A stretch of DNA of 64,000 nucleotides. Origin: Epinephelus fuscoguttatus (taxonomy: Eukaryota > Chordata > Actinopteri > Perciformes > Serranidae). Made by a program: the position numbers and the translations under genes. This document shows, one piece after another, positions 34,101 to 43,477 of the stretch. The stretch's first letter is position 1; every line of letters begins with the position of its first letter. The stretch lies in contig NC_064771.1 in assembly GCF_011397635.1 (NCBI RefSeq), positions 13,145,379 through 13,209,378 of the forward strand, read 5' to 3'. Below the pieces are notes generated by a model. The model ran no database searches. It had not been told where the DNA came from and saw nothing but the letters and a program-made list of their open reading frames with translations.

Positions 34101-37100
34101 GCAGGCCGCTCCCAAGCAGGTAGAAGTCATCCAGAGACATCAGGAAGCCTGGAAGAGGGGGAGGAGGAGGTGGTGGTTTTAGGGTCATGTTAGGGAAATA
34201 CTCGAGACACATGAGCTAATAAACAATAATAATAAATAACAAGAATACAGTTTGTGCAAATTTGCAAATTTAATCTAATATTGCCTATAGGAAGATCCAT
34301 CACTGCTTACTGGTATTACTATAACTACACACAGAAAGACATACTTCTAGTTCTTTTAACACTTCTGATACTAAAATTATATTTCCATTACTACTACTTC
34401 TATTGCTACTACTTCTGCTGCTGCTGCTACTATTATTAATGCTTATACAATACAGCCGCTGCTATCAATAATGTAAATCATAGGCAGAGGAATATTTCCA
34501 CCACCCCCACATCCACCTCTACATAATGTATCTGCATCTGTTCTTGCTCTGTGGGCCCCGACCTGCTGCTGTGTACGCTGAATGTTTCACATTGTCAGAA
34601 AGAAAGCAGCTTAAGGAGGCTGCAGGGGTCACACACCACCTCCAGTGGCAGGGGTGTATTTCATCTCTTCGTTTTAATATAATGAAGTGATATCCTTGGC
34701 CTGCCGGTCTCTAAAAATAGTGCATTAAAACCACTGTTCTGATAGCAACGGAGCCCGTAAGAGGATTTTTATGGCCCGGACCACTCTGCAAATCTTTGCC
34801 CACAAAATTACTCAGCCTCCTCTGACTCGACGGTGAGGGAATACATCATTGTTTCTCTGTTTTGTACACACACGGCGGTGGATGGTTCCTCGTCACTGAC
34901 TAAGCTGTGTGCTTAGCAGAAGAATTACTTTCAGTAGGCAAGAGAATGTACATTAAGGATTTGGGTTAAGTCCCTGATGTCAGTGTTTATATTTTCCAAG
35001 ATGGAAATGAAACCATGTGGATTAATAAGGACAAGCAGTTCACCTCTGCGCAGGGCTTTTACAAGAAAGCTGTGTATCGCTGTAACATAGGTTGACAAAC
35101 TGGAGGAGGAGAGAGTGTAAATACAGGCTGTGCAACTCATAAGTGAGACACTGTACTTTGTGTAAGTGTGTGTACCAGGGTAGCTGCTGAATGACATCTT
35201 TCCGGTGGCGGTGTGTGTGTCAGACACCCTGATATCCCAGTGTTTATAGATTCGCATGGTGGCTGCATACGTGTACCAGCTAGAGTGGCCAAACAGTAGG
35301 TTTTCAAAGCCTGGCAGCACCTTGGACACAGAGGAGGGAGAGAACAGGTCATGGTGAGGGTTGTGTGCATGTTGTGTCTGACGTTGGCAGTAATAAAACA
35401 GTGGACTATTTAGGGCATGTATGCAATTTACTGAATCACTGTTACTATCACGATTGTTATAACTGTAATTTCCTGACCCCCTAAACTTTTTAACCAGCTC
35501 CCCTGATCACGTCAGAATTTTGAACAGTCCAATAATTTGGCTTATGATTTAGCACCTGCAGAACTATGACATTCCCAACAGCTGTACTTTGTGTTAAGCG
35601 CTAATAAGAAAATGTTTGCATGACAGCAATATTAAAGGAATACTTCGGCCACAATACGATTGTTTGAATGTCATTAACTCGCCCTTGTGTTACATGGAAT
35701 TCTGAAATGCCTCATGCCAGTGAATGAAGAATCAATAAACAGAAAATTCATAGGGGTCCATGTTTAACAACAACACGACTATATCAAAACATCCATTTAC
35801 AAACTCTCACACAACTCATGCAGTATATTTTAAGTCTCATTTATCCAGTCTTATGCTCAGTACTTCCCAAACATATGCATTTTTGCAAAAACCTTACTAT
35901 TTAAAACTTCACTATATCCACTACAGATTACTGAATACATGCCCTCAAATGTAATTTGTAATGTATTCCATTAGATTACTCAAACTAAGTAACGTATTCT
36001 ATATACTTAGATTACTTTTGAAATACTTTAAAATTGTCTTATTGAGCTCATTTGACTGGGTCTTACTTTTCTGTGCTGAAAACATGTGGCAGTGTCCTGG
36101 CTGTGCACCTCTACTGCCATTGTCATGTAGCGATGCATTGCAAACACTTGTTAAAAATCTTTACATGCAAAATGCATGCCTCATATGAATTTTACACCGT
36201 GTCCTAATAGTAAGTGAGCATCCCTCTCTGTCCACACTAAGTCTTTTGAATATGCACTTCCATAAGTAGGTTGTGATGGTCATTTACCAGTAATTTTCAT
36301 TCCCTGGCAATGCCCCTTCAGTCAGCTCTCACCTTATTTAGGTTTTTGTAGTGAAATGAGGAGGTGTTGTGTAGATAATGTCTCATTTCAACTTCATAAA
36401 TTAGCTGCTCCTTTAAAAGCGATCGACAGATCGATAGAAAAAGGGCAACTGGCAAAAGGTTCAGCTCAAAACATCAGCGCTGCATTGCTCGCAGCCAGTT
36501 AGAACATTCCAGTAGAAAACAATACAATCAAACTGAAGTTCGCACTGCATTCAGAAAGGACATGGTGTTAGAACAAATATAACAAAAACAAATAATGTAA
36601 TCTCTTCAAATAATCAATATTTAAAGACAGTAACCATATTCAGAATACTACCAATTTAAACTGTAGCTGAACTGTAACGGAACAGAGTTACTCCTATTTT
36701 TGATTTAGATATATAACGCCATTACTTCTATTCCATTACAGCCTCCATTGCATTCCAATGGAGCATGCTGCTCACATGCAAAAGGGCTTTAAATATTAAG
36801 GTTTTAATGAAAATGCATGTGGTTGGGAAGAGCTGAGCATACAACTGCATAAATGAGCCTTGGGTTGTTATTATTATTATTATTATTACAAGGTGTGTGA
36901 GAGTTTATCAGTGGGTGTTTTGATATAGTTTTGGTGTGGACCCCCATGGCTTCAATTCATCAAGAATTTTCTTGTTTTTTGATCCCTCATTCACCATGGA
37001 GGCATGTAAGAAAATCAAAGTTTCTTTGCATGAATCTAGTGTAACACTGGGTGACTAATTGATATACACATGATCATTTTTGGGTTGAAGTATTCCTTTA

Positions 37101-40019
37101 AGGCTCCTGTAATGAAACGAGAAAAGAATAATGAAGTCTCATTAATTAAAACCTAATGATGTGATTGCAATGCATCACTCAATCTTCGCCATTCCATTTG
37201 TACTTTGTTTTGCCTGAATGAGTGCAGGTGGAAGAGAAAAACATCCTCCTCCCAGTGGCCTTTTGCACTCATCGACACACTTCAGAAGAGGAACCCCCAT
37301 GCACAAGGACCCACAATAAAACTAATTAGGCGTCAAGGCCTCCCAAGTGCTCCTTCACAGCTTGAGCCAAATGAGCTTGGCCTAACCTTAATGAGAGCAG
37401 TGCAGTGGCCCATTCCTGGCATCCTAAAAGTGCTGGTCCCTGTGGAGGAGTTGGAGCGAGGCGTCAGAGCTGGGATGAGGTCCAGGAGGTCGCCGACGCC
37501 ATTCAGAAACTGGAAGGTGAACGCTGACAGAGGCTGGGGAGAGAGGGCGGAGGTGGCAGAGATGACTGAGATGGTACTGTGACAACTCTCTCACCAGCTC
37601 TCTAAACACACACACATACATTCACACACCTCTCTATGTTTGCTTTTGGCCCACTCTGCAGCTCCGGCGTGGAGTCCGTCCAGCTGGGCCAGGATCAGTC
37701 CCAGATGCTTCCACAGGGGGTCACTGTATCTCTTCAGTTTCACCTGCTCTCTGGCCCACTGGTCCTGTTTGCTGCGGATCATTCAGACAGCTGAGAGCCA
37801 CTTTAGACTGTTTCTGTCACTAATGAGTGCTTTTTGCAGCTTCTTTTGATTTAGCTGTCCATCTGAGTACAAAATTATAGCATTCACTGCATGCATAAAT
37901 GTCAATTTCGCAATTGGTGTTTACCAAATATGAGACAATTCTGCTGAAGATGCCAGTGAGTCATCAATCAAAATCTTAAAATTTGAATTTCTACAAATAA
38001 AAATACTAAAATAAATACAAATATAAAGTATTTCACATAGGCAGATCACACTGGGCCCCTGGGCACAGACACACAGACGGCCCCACCACCTCTGCTACAT
38101 AGGAGCAAGAAACAGAGACTGTGTAGTTGTTTGTTGTTTGGCTGTTTTGTGTCTTTTTGTGGTTGTTGTGCATCTCTCTGTGGTTTTGTGCTCTTTGTAG
38201 TTAATTTCTGTCCCTTTCTGATAAATTTGTGTCTCTCTTTTTTGCGTCTGTGGTTGTTTTCCCCCTTCTGGTAGTTGTTTTGTGTCTCTTTTTTGTCATT
38301 TTGTAGGCTTTTGTAGTCATTTTGTGTTTATTTGTGGTTGTTTTGCCCCTTTTTATAGTTGTGTCAGTCTCTTTGTGTCTCTGAGTAACATTTTAAAGGT
38401 AAAGGGGCCTCTGACACTTTGGGCCCCTGGGCCTGTGCCCATTAGGCCCGTTCATTAATCCACCCTTGGTCTTTCAAACCCATTTAGTCAGGTAAAAAAG
38501 TATCTCAACCACCGTAGGACATGATATCACTTCAGTGAATCTCTCTCTTCTCTCATTCCTTGCAAGTTTCACAGACTGTTTCTCTTCAGCTGAAGGGAGG
38601 AACCTCTGGTATATTAAGAGTATTCTTAGCGTCTAATCTCAGTGTAAGCCATGGACATGAGCAGATGGTGGGACTGTACCTTAAAAACCTTTTCAGGGGA
38701 TTCAAGACCTTCTCATCCTTTACGAGTTGAGGGTACATGTTGGAGTAATGATTGAACATCTGTCTGTGGAGAAAGAATAAGAAGACTGTGGGAATTAAAC
38801 CATTTCTATGACACACCAAGTAAATACAGTTAGAGCTGCAGTTACTAAGGACACTGTCACAACTGTAGTCAGTACTGTAATCCAATTAATGAAACCAGTG
38901 GTTCTCAACCTTTTTCGTATCAAGGAACCCAAAATGTATACACATTATGCCAAAGACCCCCGTCTTCAGGGGCTTCCATCTGAAAAAACATTAGGTTGTT
39001 TGATATAAATAAGACCAGAATTCTCTATTTTCTGATTCAACATCTAGAACAAAGACTTGAACTGATGATGTGTTCAGGTGAGTTTGTCCGTCAGTAGCAA
39101 ACTGCGGTTGCGTGGGCTCAGAGAGTTTTAGTTTGAGATATTTCAAACAAGTCTGCTCGTGTTGGACTGTGACACTTACCCAGCAGTGAGGTAACCCTCC
39201 AGGTACCCCGCTAGGAAGAAGGTGGTCTCATCCTCCTGTGTCATTCCCCTATGACCCGCGCAGATCTCCAAGACCCCCCATCCAGAGAGGAGCAGGGTGT
39301 CATTGAAGTAACCGTAGGCTCCCCCCTCTGTCTCCATCACCCCCTCTTTCAGGATCACACTTTTCTGGGCAACATCCCAGTACACAGTGGCCTCTTGGAG
39401 CTCTACCATTGTGTGAGGATTGACAGGGTTAAGGGGTTGAGGTTGAATAACACATATTATGTAACATAATGTCATGACACCAATTGAATGAACTATAAGG
39501 AAAACAGGACTTATAAATAAAAATAAATTGTTTTTTATTACTGACTTGACTTGACTTTTTACTGTTAAATGAATATGACTCAGGGTTCACATTGATTAGT
39601 GTAGTTACTTGGACATACAGATAGAATTTAATGTAATATTTGAAGCTAAATCTGATTTCTAGCATGGGTAGGTATATACATACAAGTAAACATGAGCGAT
39701 TTAGTAAATATAAAATGACACAAAATAATTTATATGTTTAAAAAATAATATATAGCCTATATAAATAGAATAGTACAGAATAGAACGAAGAAAAATATGA
39801 TATAACACCTAACATTTAGATGACATGTTTGTATGATAACATGAAATGTATCTATAAAAATATAAACATCCAGCTTGTCTTTAACAGTAACCTAACAGTA
39901 AGTTTAATTGTATTATGCTGGATTAAAAATAGGTTTCCCTTAAATTACTCACGGTTAGTTTGCACTGATGCGGCCAAAGTGCTCAGGAGGACGCACAGTT
40001 TGATGCTTTGCTTCTCCAT
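28127..40019 (-). CDS. plbd1: Phospholipase B-like 1 (PLBD1), lysosomal Ntn hydrolase
   Basis: Eleven minus-strand exons join in frame: 40019-39953, 39402-39180, 38763-38680, 37771-37630, 37533-37387, 35320-35176, 34148-33948, 29889-29749, 29639-29454, 29290-29184 and 28303-28127 (TGA), giving 539 residues (human about 553). Residues 1-22 are a signal peptide ([14 protein letters not shown]). Family signatures in order are [89 protein letters not shown]-type [29 protein letters not shown] and [11 protein letters not shown]. Cys216 in GHCTALIK is the expected N-terminal nucleophile after self-cleavage. Several Asn glycosylation sites (NDT, NSS, NAS, NLS, NLT) fit a secreted or lysosomal protein. 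Exon 2 uses the acceptor within ATGGTAG|AG, so the Met just upstream is not a start. Known family role: amidase or phospholipase B-like activity in lysosomes. The gene is head-to-head with cby1. Confidence 0.94.
30770..31010 (+). repeat. Teleost dispersed repeat fragment
   Basis: AGTATTGGACAAATTAAAAA, then AATCACCAAAGTCAGTAGGA and a CCACGAATGTCTG block, matches a family common in percomorph introns. Related fragments lie at 32500-32760, 62100-62400 and 63720-63960. Confidence 0.5.
31032..31612. mobile_element. TTAA-flanked MITE with long terminal inverted repeats
   Basis: Both ends are bounded by TTAA (31028-31031 and 31613-31616). The termini AGGGATAGTGCACCC and its near-complement GGATGCACTATCCCT start arms that stay complementary for about 180 bases (for example CACCCATATGCCGAGGGAG against CTCCCTCGGCATATGGGTG). 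No transposase frame is present. It lies in plbd1 intron 7 and is a recent-looking piggyBac-type non-autonomous element. Confidence 0.85.
32500..32760 (-). repeat. Teleost dispersed repeat fragment
   Basis: CTGAGGATGGACTGTAATAA, TCTCAACAACTAATGGACAG and GATGTTCATGCCCCCCACAG are, read in reverse, the same family as 30770-31010. The first half appears partly duplicated. Confidence 0.5.
35636..37097. mobile_element. 1.46-kb TTAA-flanked inverted-repeat element
   Basis: TTAA at 35632-35635 and 37098-37101 bounds termini AGGAATACTTC and GAAGTATTCCT, a perfect 11-base inverted pair. The arms stay related inward: ATTTATCCAGTCTTATGCTC on the left against GAGCATACAACTGCATAAAT on the right. There is no long frame. 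It lies in plbd1 intron 5, and a decayed relative is at 55036-55583. Confidence 0.75.
36869..36890. repeat. (TTA)n microsatellite
   Basis: About seven TTA units inside the right half of the element at 35636-37097. Confidence 0.85.
38045..38460. repeat. Repeat element with internal minisatellite
   Basis: The outer blocks contain GGGCCCCTGGGCACAGACAC and TTTGGGCCCCTGGGCCTGTG. Between about 38130 and 38390 lies a degenerate tandem array built on TTTTGTGTCTCTTTGTGGTTG-like units. It sits in plbd1 intron 3. Degeneracy and lack of unique spacers rule out a CRISPR-type array. Confidence 0.65.
38895..38970 (+). repeat. Dispersed repeat fragment
   Basis: AGTGGTTCTCAACCTTTTTC followed by an AAGACCCCC block is typical of an old DNA-transposon repeat shared by many vertebrates. 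Confidence 0.45.
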
Positions 40020-41082
40020 GCCAGCTGATTTTTTCCTGCGAATCTCTGCCTACTTTAATAAATATATGTCCTTGTTAAGAGTACTTCCACTGAGGGCGCC
40101 GGGGATGGAGTGTGTTTTCAAGACCCGATGAACCTCCGTTTTCCGGTTGCTGTTTGTTTTAGTTGCTTGAAACATTTTTCGTAACAACGATATGTCTCAT
40201 AACATTCAGCTTCTCCGTCCCTGAGCAAAAGAGTTCACCCCAGATGGGACTCGAACCCACAATCCCTGGCTTAGGAGGCCAGTGCCTTATCCATTAGGCC
40301 ACTGGGGCGGTATGAAAGAGGGGCGGGGTCAACCCTATTTATATCCGGAACTACCGGTTGTTTATAACTGGTATGTCTGTAGATATAATATTTGTAAAAT
40401 TCAAAAGCTCCATTTTTACAAGTTGAGTTTCCGAAATAACATTTTTATTAGTTTCTCTGAATATAAAATATATGCACGAATATAAACAGTTGGAAAGGTC
40501 GAGTGACGCGATCACCATGGTGATGCCTTTACGTTTCATGGATGGTTCCATTATCTCCTCTATATAGGGGTGTTTACATTAGCCGAATGTGACTTTACGA
40601 TTAAAATATGCATAAAAGTTCCTAGATAGAGCATTAAAGCATAGAATTTCATATTAAATATCGTAAACTTGTTGGTGTTGGTAAATCTTTTCCAGCTGCT
40701 TTGTATTAAAGCTGTGCAATATTTCACGGTGTTGCCCATTTCAGACTGGACTTCACACGCTTGCGCAGTAGCAAGTATGGTTTTGAGAGAAAAGAATTTC
40801 CACCGCTACGTTAGGAATTTAAATAAATAGTCTGTATGGAGGTAAATATATTAGATATATATTTTCAGTGACAAAACAACTACTAACCCACCTGTGAGGC
40901 AGTCGACAGTTTCAATTTAATGTCAGGTATGGGTAGTACTCACAGCTAGCTAGTGTTAGCCACCTAGCATTAGCTTGGTAACGTGCCGTTAGCAACGATA
41001 AATACAGTCAACTGACTGTGGCGACGTGATGCTTCCGTCTGTAAAATACTAATGCTACTACTGTGCCCCATCTTTTATACAG
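40020..41082. promoter_or_regulatory. Divergent promoter interval plbd1 / cby1
   Basis: The two start codons face away from each other about 1.08 kb apart, with a tRNA gene between them. Motifs seen are a GC box GGGGCGGGG (40320-40328), ETS-type TTCCGG (40141-40146) and CCGGAA (40345-40350), a palindrome ATCACCATGGTGAT (40511-40524) and a TATATA (40561-40566). Donor-like sites CAG|GTATGG (after 40926) and GAG|GTAAAT (after 40841) could end a non-coding first exon of cby1, whose coding exon begins at acceptor 41083. Assignment of motifs to function is inference. Confidence 0.5.
40236..40308 (-). tRNA. tRNA-Arg (anticodon CCT)
   Basis: The minus strand folds into a 73-nt cloverleaf. The acceptor stem pairs GCCCCAG with CTGGGGT (one G-U), with discriminator G. 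The D arm is TGGCCTAATGGATAAGGCA, the anticodon stem CTGGC/GCCAG encloses loop CTCCTAA with CCT, and the T arm contains GGTTCGAGTCC (B box). No intron is present. It matches, from memory, vertebrate tRNA-Arg-CCT almost base for base, so it looks functional. It lies 217 bases upstream of the plbd1 start codon and on the same strand. Confidence 0.95.
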
Positions 41083-41103
41083 GAACTTAAGAAGTCACTA
41101 AAG

Positions 41104-42296
41104 ATGCCGCTCTTTGGAAACACATTCAGTCCGAAGAAGATTCCACCCCGCAAGTCTGCATCTTTGTCCAGCCTCCACACGGTGAGTTTAAAGACTTTGT
41201 GTTCTTAGGTAACGTCATTGTGCTAAAACCACTGTTTAAATAAAGTGTGCTGATGTAAAAGGTCAAATAAGGCTTATCTCTCATTGACCCTTTAATCTAC
41301 ACTGATCAACCAAGAGGATATACTGATGGGATAAACAAACGTAAATGTGTTAAACACCTTGTTTTGGGATAACAGAGGTGTGGATTATGCCAAAGGGACT
41401 GCATCTTGACATTGTGTAAGCATTCATACATTCATTGCATGCAGAATGACCTATTGTATTTGTACCTCCTCTTGTCTTAGTTGGATCGCTCAACAAGAGA
41501 AATAGAACTGGGCCTTGAGTATGGACCTCCTGTGATGAACCTTGGAGGTCAGAGTTGGAAATTTGAAGATGGACAGTGGATATCAGGTAATGAGTTAAAA
41601 ATGCTGATCTAAATCAGTGCAATGGGTGCTTCCACAGTTTACGTGCATAGAGTCTCACCATTTCCGTGGTCTCTGAATGGCCAAAACAACATTAATTCCT
41701 GTTTTTTCTGTTTTTGGTGAACCAGAATCTGGTGGGAATGGGTCTGGTAGGGAACTGCAGCGGCTTAAGAAAAGAAATGTGCAGCTGGAGGAAGAGAACA
41801 ACCTCTTGAAACTAAAGATTGAAATTCTCCTGGACATGGTAAGAGCTGAGCAGCTTTCATCATGCCTTAATATTCTCAGTAGCATTAAAGATGGAATATG
41901 CAAGTTTCTGCAAGCATGCTACTAATTTATTCTGGCCCCTTCCTCCTCTAACCTTTGTCAGACAGATGCAATGACCTTGGATAAACCTGTGTTTTTCATG
42001 TACGAATGGCTCAGGCAATCAGGTTCTATAACAATGCTTGCAACATAGGTTTAACACAAGTCAAACACTGCTTGGATTAATTCTAAAAGTTTGCATAATA
42101 CATTTTAATATACACTCAATTTCCAGTCGATGGGTATCAGAAGCAGTTGATATTAGATGTCATTATCGTCCTACAAAATCTGTTAAATGACTGATATTTA
42201 ATCTTTCCCTCCTAGTTGACAGAGACGACTGTTGAGTACCATCTGATAGAAAAAGAAGTGGAAGATATAAAGACCCAACACCGAAGGAAGAAATGA
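41104..42296 (+). CDS. cby1: Chibby homolog 1 (basal body / beta-catenin antagonist)
   Basis: Four exons join in frame: 41104-41181, 41481-41586, 41726-41838 and 42216-42296 (TGA), giving 125 residues (human 126). The N-terminus MPLFGNTFSPKK, the LDRSTREIELGLEYGPP block and QSWKFEDGQW are diagnostic of Chibby. Ser20 in RKSASLS is the 14-3-3 docking Ser phosphorylated by AKT in mammals. Residues from about 72 (RELQRLKKRNVQLEEENNLL) form the C-terminal leucine-heptad coiled coil used for dimerisation, and the basic end QHRRKK fits the nuclear localisation signal. Known roles: binds beta-catenin to limit Wnt output and acts at the distal appendages of basal bodies in ciliogenesis. The first coding exon follows an acceptor at 41083, so there is at least one upstream non-coding exon. 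It is head-to-head with plbd1 and followed by pdap1 1.2 kb downstream. Confidence 0.95.
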
Positions 42297-43477
42297 CAAA
42301 TCTGATCCAGTGCCTTCATCATGGAAAATGTTGTTTATTTGCAGACAATTTGAAGTTTGCTGATGTAAAAAGAAGTGTTACTTTGTTTTTCTTTTGTTTG
42401 CTCATAACTACAGAGATAAAGTAATGAGCCCTTTTTTTTTTGCATAATGAGGATTCTTGTGTTGTAGATCTTGGCACTGCTTGTAGTTAAAAGCAACTAC
42501 CTTTCAATCAGATTTAGTGTCTACTTTTGTTTGTCATATCCTGCATTTGTAACTGTAAATCTGAAACAACTGTGAACATCTTTGTTCAATGCACTACATC
42601 TTCTTCTACATCTTTTACATATATATGACAAGTATTGTCTCACTGTTTCTTCTTATGTTTTTTTGTATTTACTGTATTTTCTATCTAGATTAAAAGTAAA
42701 AGCCATCACAGGGAGTGCCAGTTTTTTCACTCAGTTTTCAGAATATTGCTAAAACCACTTATTGGACTGAAAGTTTGTTGCTTAAATAATCCTCATAAAT
42801 TAAAAGTTTATTCTTGACCTTGGGGACAGTAGTTTGACTCTCAAAGGCTACTTGCTGGCTTTTTGCAGAGCTTCTTGGTCAAAATGCTGGTAATGTTTAT
42901 TACAACATTAGAATTAGATCATGATAATGTAATGTAATGCTTTTGCACCAACCTGCATAGAAGATCTTGGCTTTTTATTCTCTTCTGCATTGCTCATATT
43001 TTTATGACACTGTCATATTCCCCATATCATGATGTAATGATCACATTCTTATCCATTCTGAAAAGTAGTTTGGAATTTCATTGCTCTTGTGAGAGTGCAC
43101 TTCTCAAAATGGGACTTTTTCTTCAAAGTACAACTGCATATCATGATAATATACTGTATTAAAATTAATAATGGATTCCTGTCAATGAAAGGTACGGCCT
43201 TTCATGAGTAAGTTTGACCCTCTTTATCTAATTGATGGCTGTACATGTAAGTTTAAATGCTCAGTGCAATGATTGGTTGAATGGCCCTAACTGCGCAGGC
43301 GCAGACTTTCATCAGTTATTGCAGTGTTTCAACGTTGGTGGTGCCGACAGCGGGAGAGACCAAGTAGTTTCTAGCTTTTTCTTTCAACACTTCAAGCCGT
43401 CGCCTTTGCTTTTACAACTATCACAATATTCAACGATTCAGTAGCGGACTTTATCTGTGTACACTTCGCTATTAACA
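42297..43477. other. cby1 3' UTR and pdap1 promoter
   Basis: The left part is probably the cby1 3' UTR; an ATTAAA at 42689-42694 is a candidate polyadenylation signal. The right part, from about 43250, is the pdap1 promoter and 5' UTR. No other gene is seen. Confidence 0.5.
43272..43313. promoter_or_regulatory. pdap1: pdap1 promoter: inverted CCAAT and NRF1 site
   Basis: ATTGG (43272-43276) is an inverted CCAAT box. TGCGCAGGCGCA (43302-43313) fits the palindromic NRF1 consensus with one change at the centre. Both lie 165-206 bases upstream of the pdap1 ATG, a usual placement for TATA-less housekeeping promoters. Confidence 0.6.

Noticed and set aside
38130-38390. Array of similar short units, considered as CRISPR-like
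   Set aside because: Units are degenerate, spacers are not unique, and the genome is a vertebrate; it is a minisatellite in a dispersed repeat.
39402-39413. ATG just before plbd1 exon 2 (MVELQEATV) as a start codon
   Set aside because: The acceptor AG lies inside this stretch, and joining exon 1 (signal peptide) at 39402 keeps frame and gives the family N-terminus.
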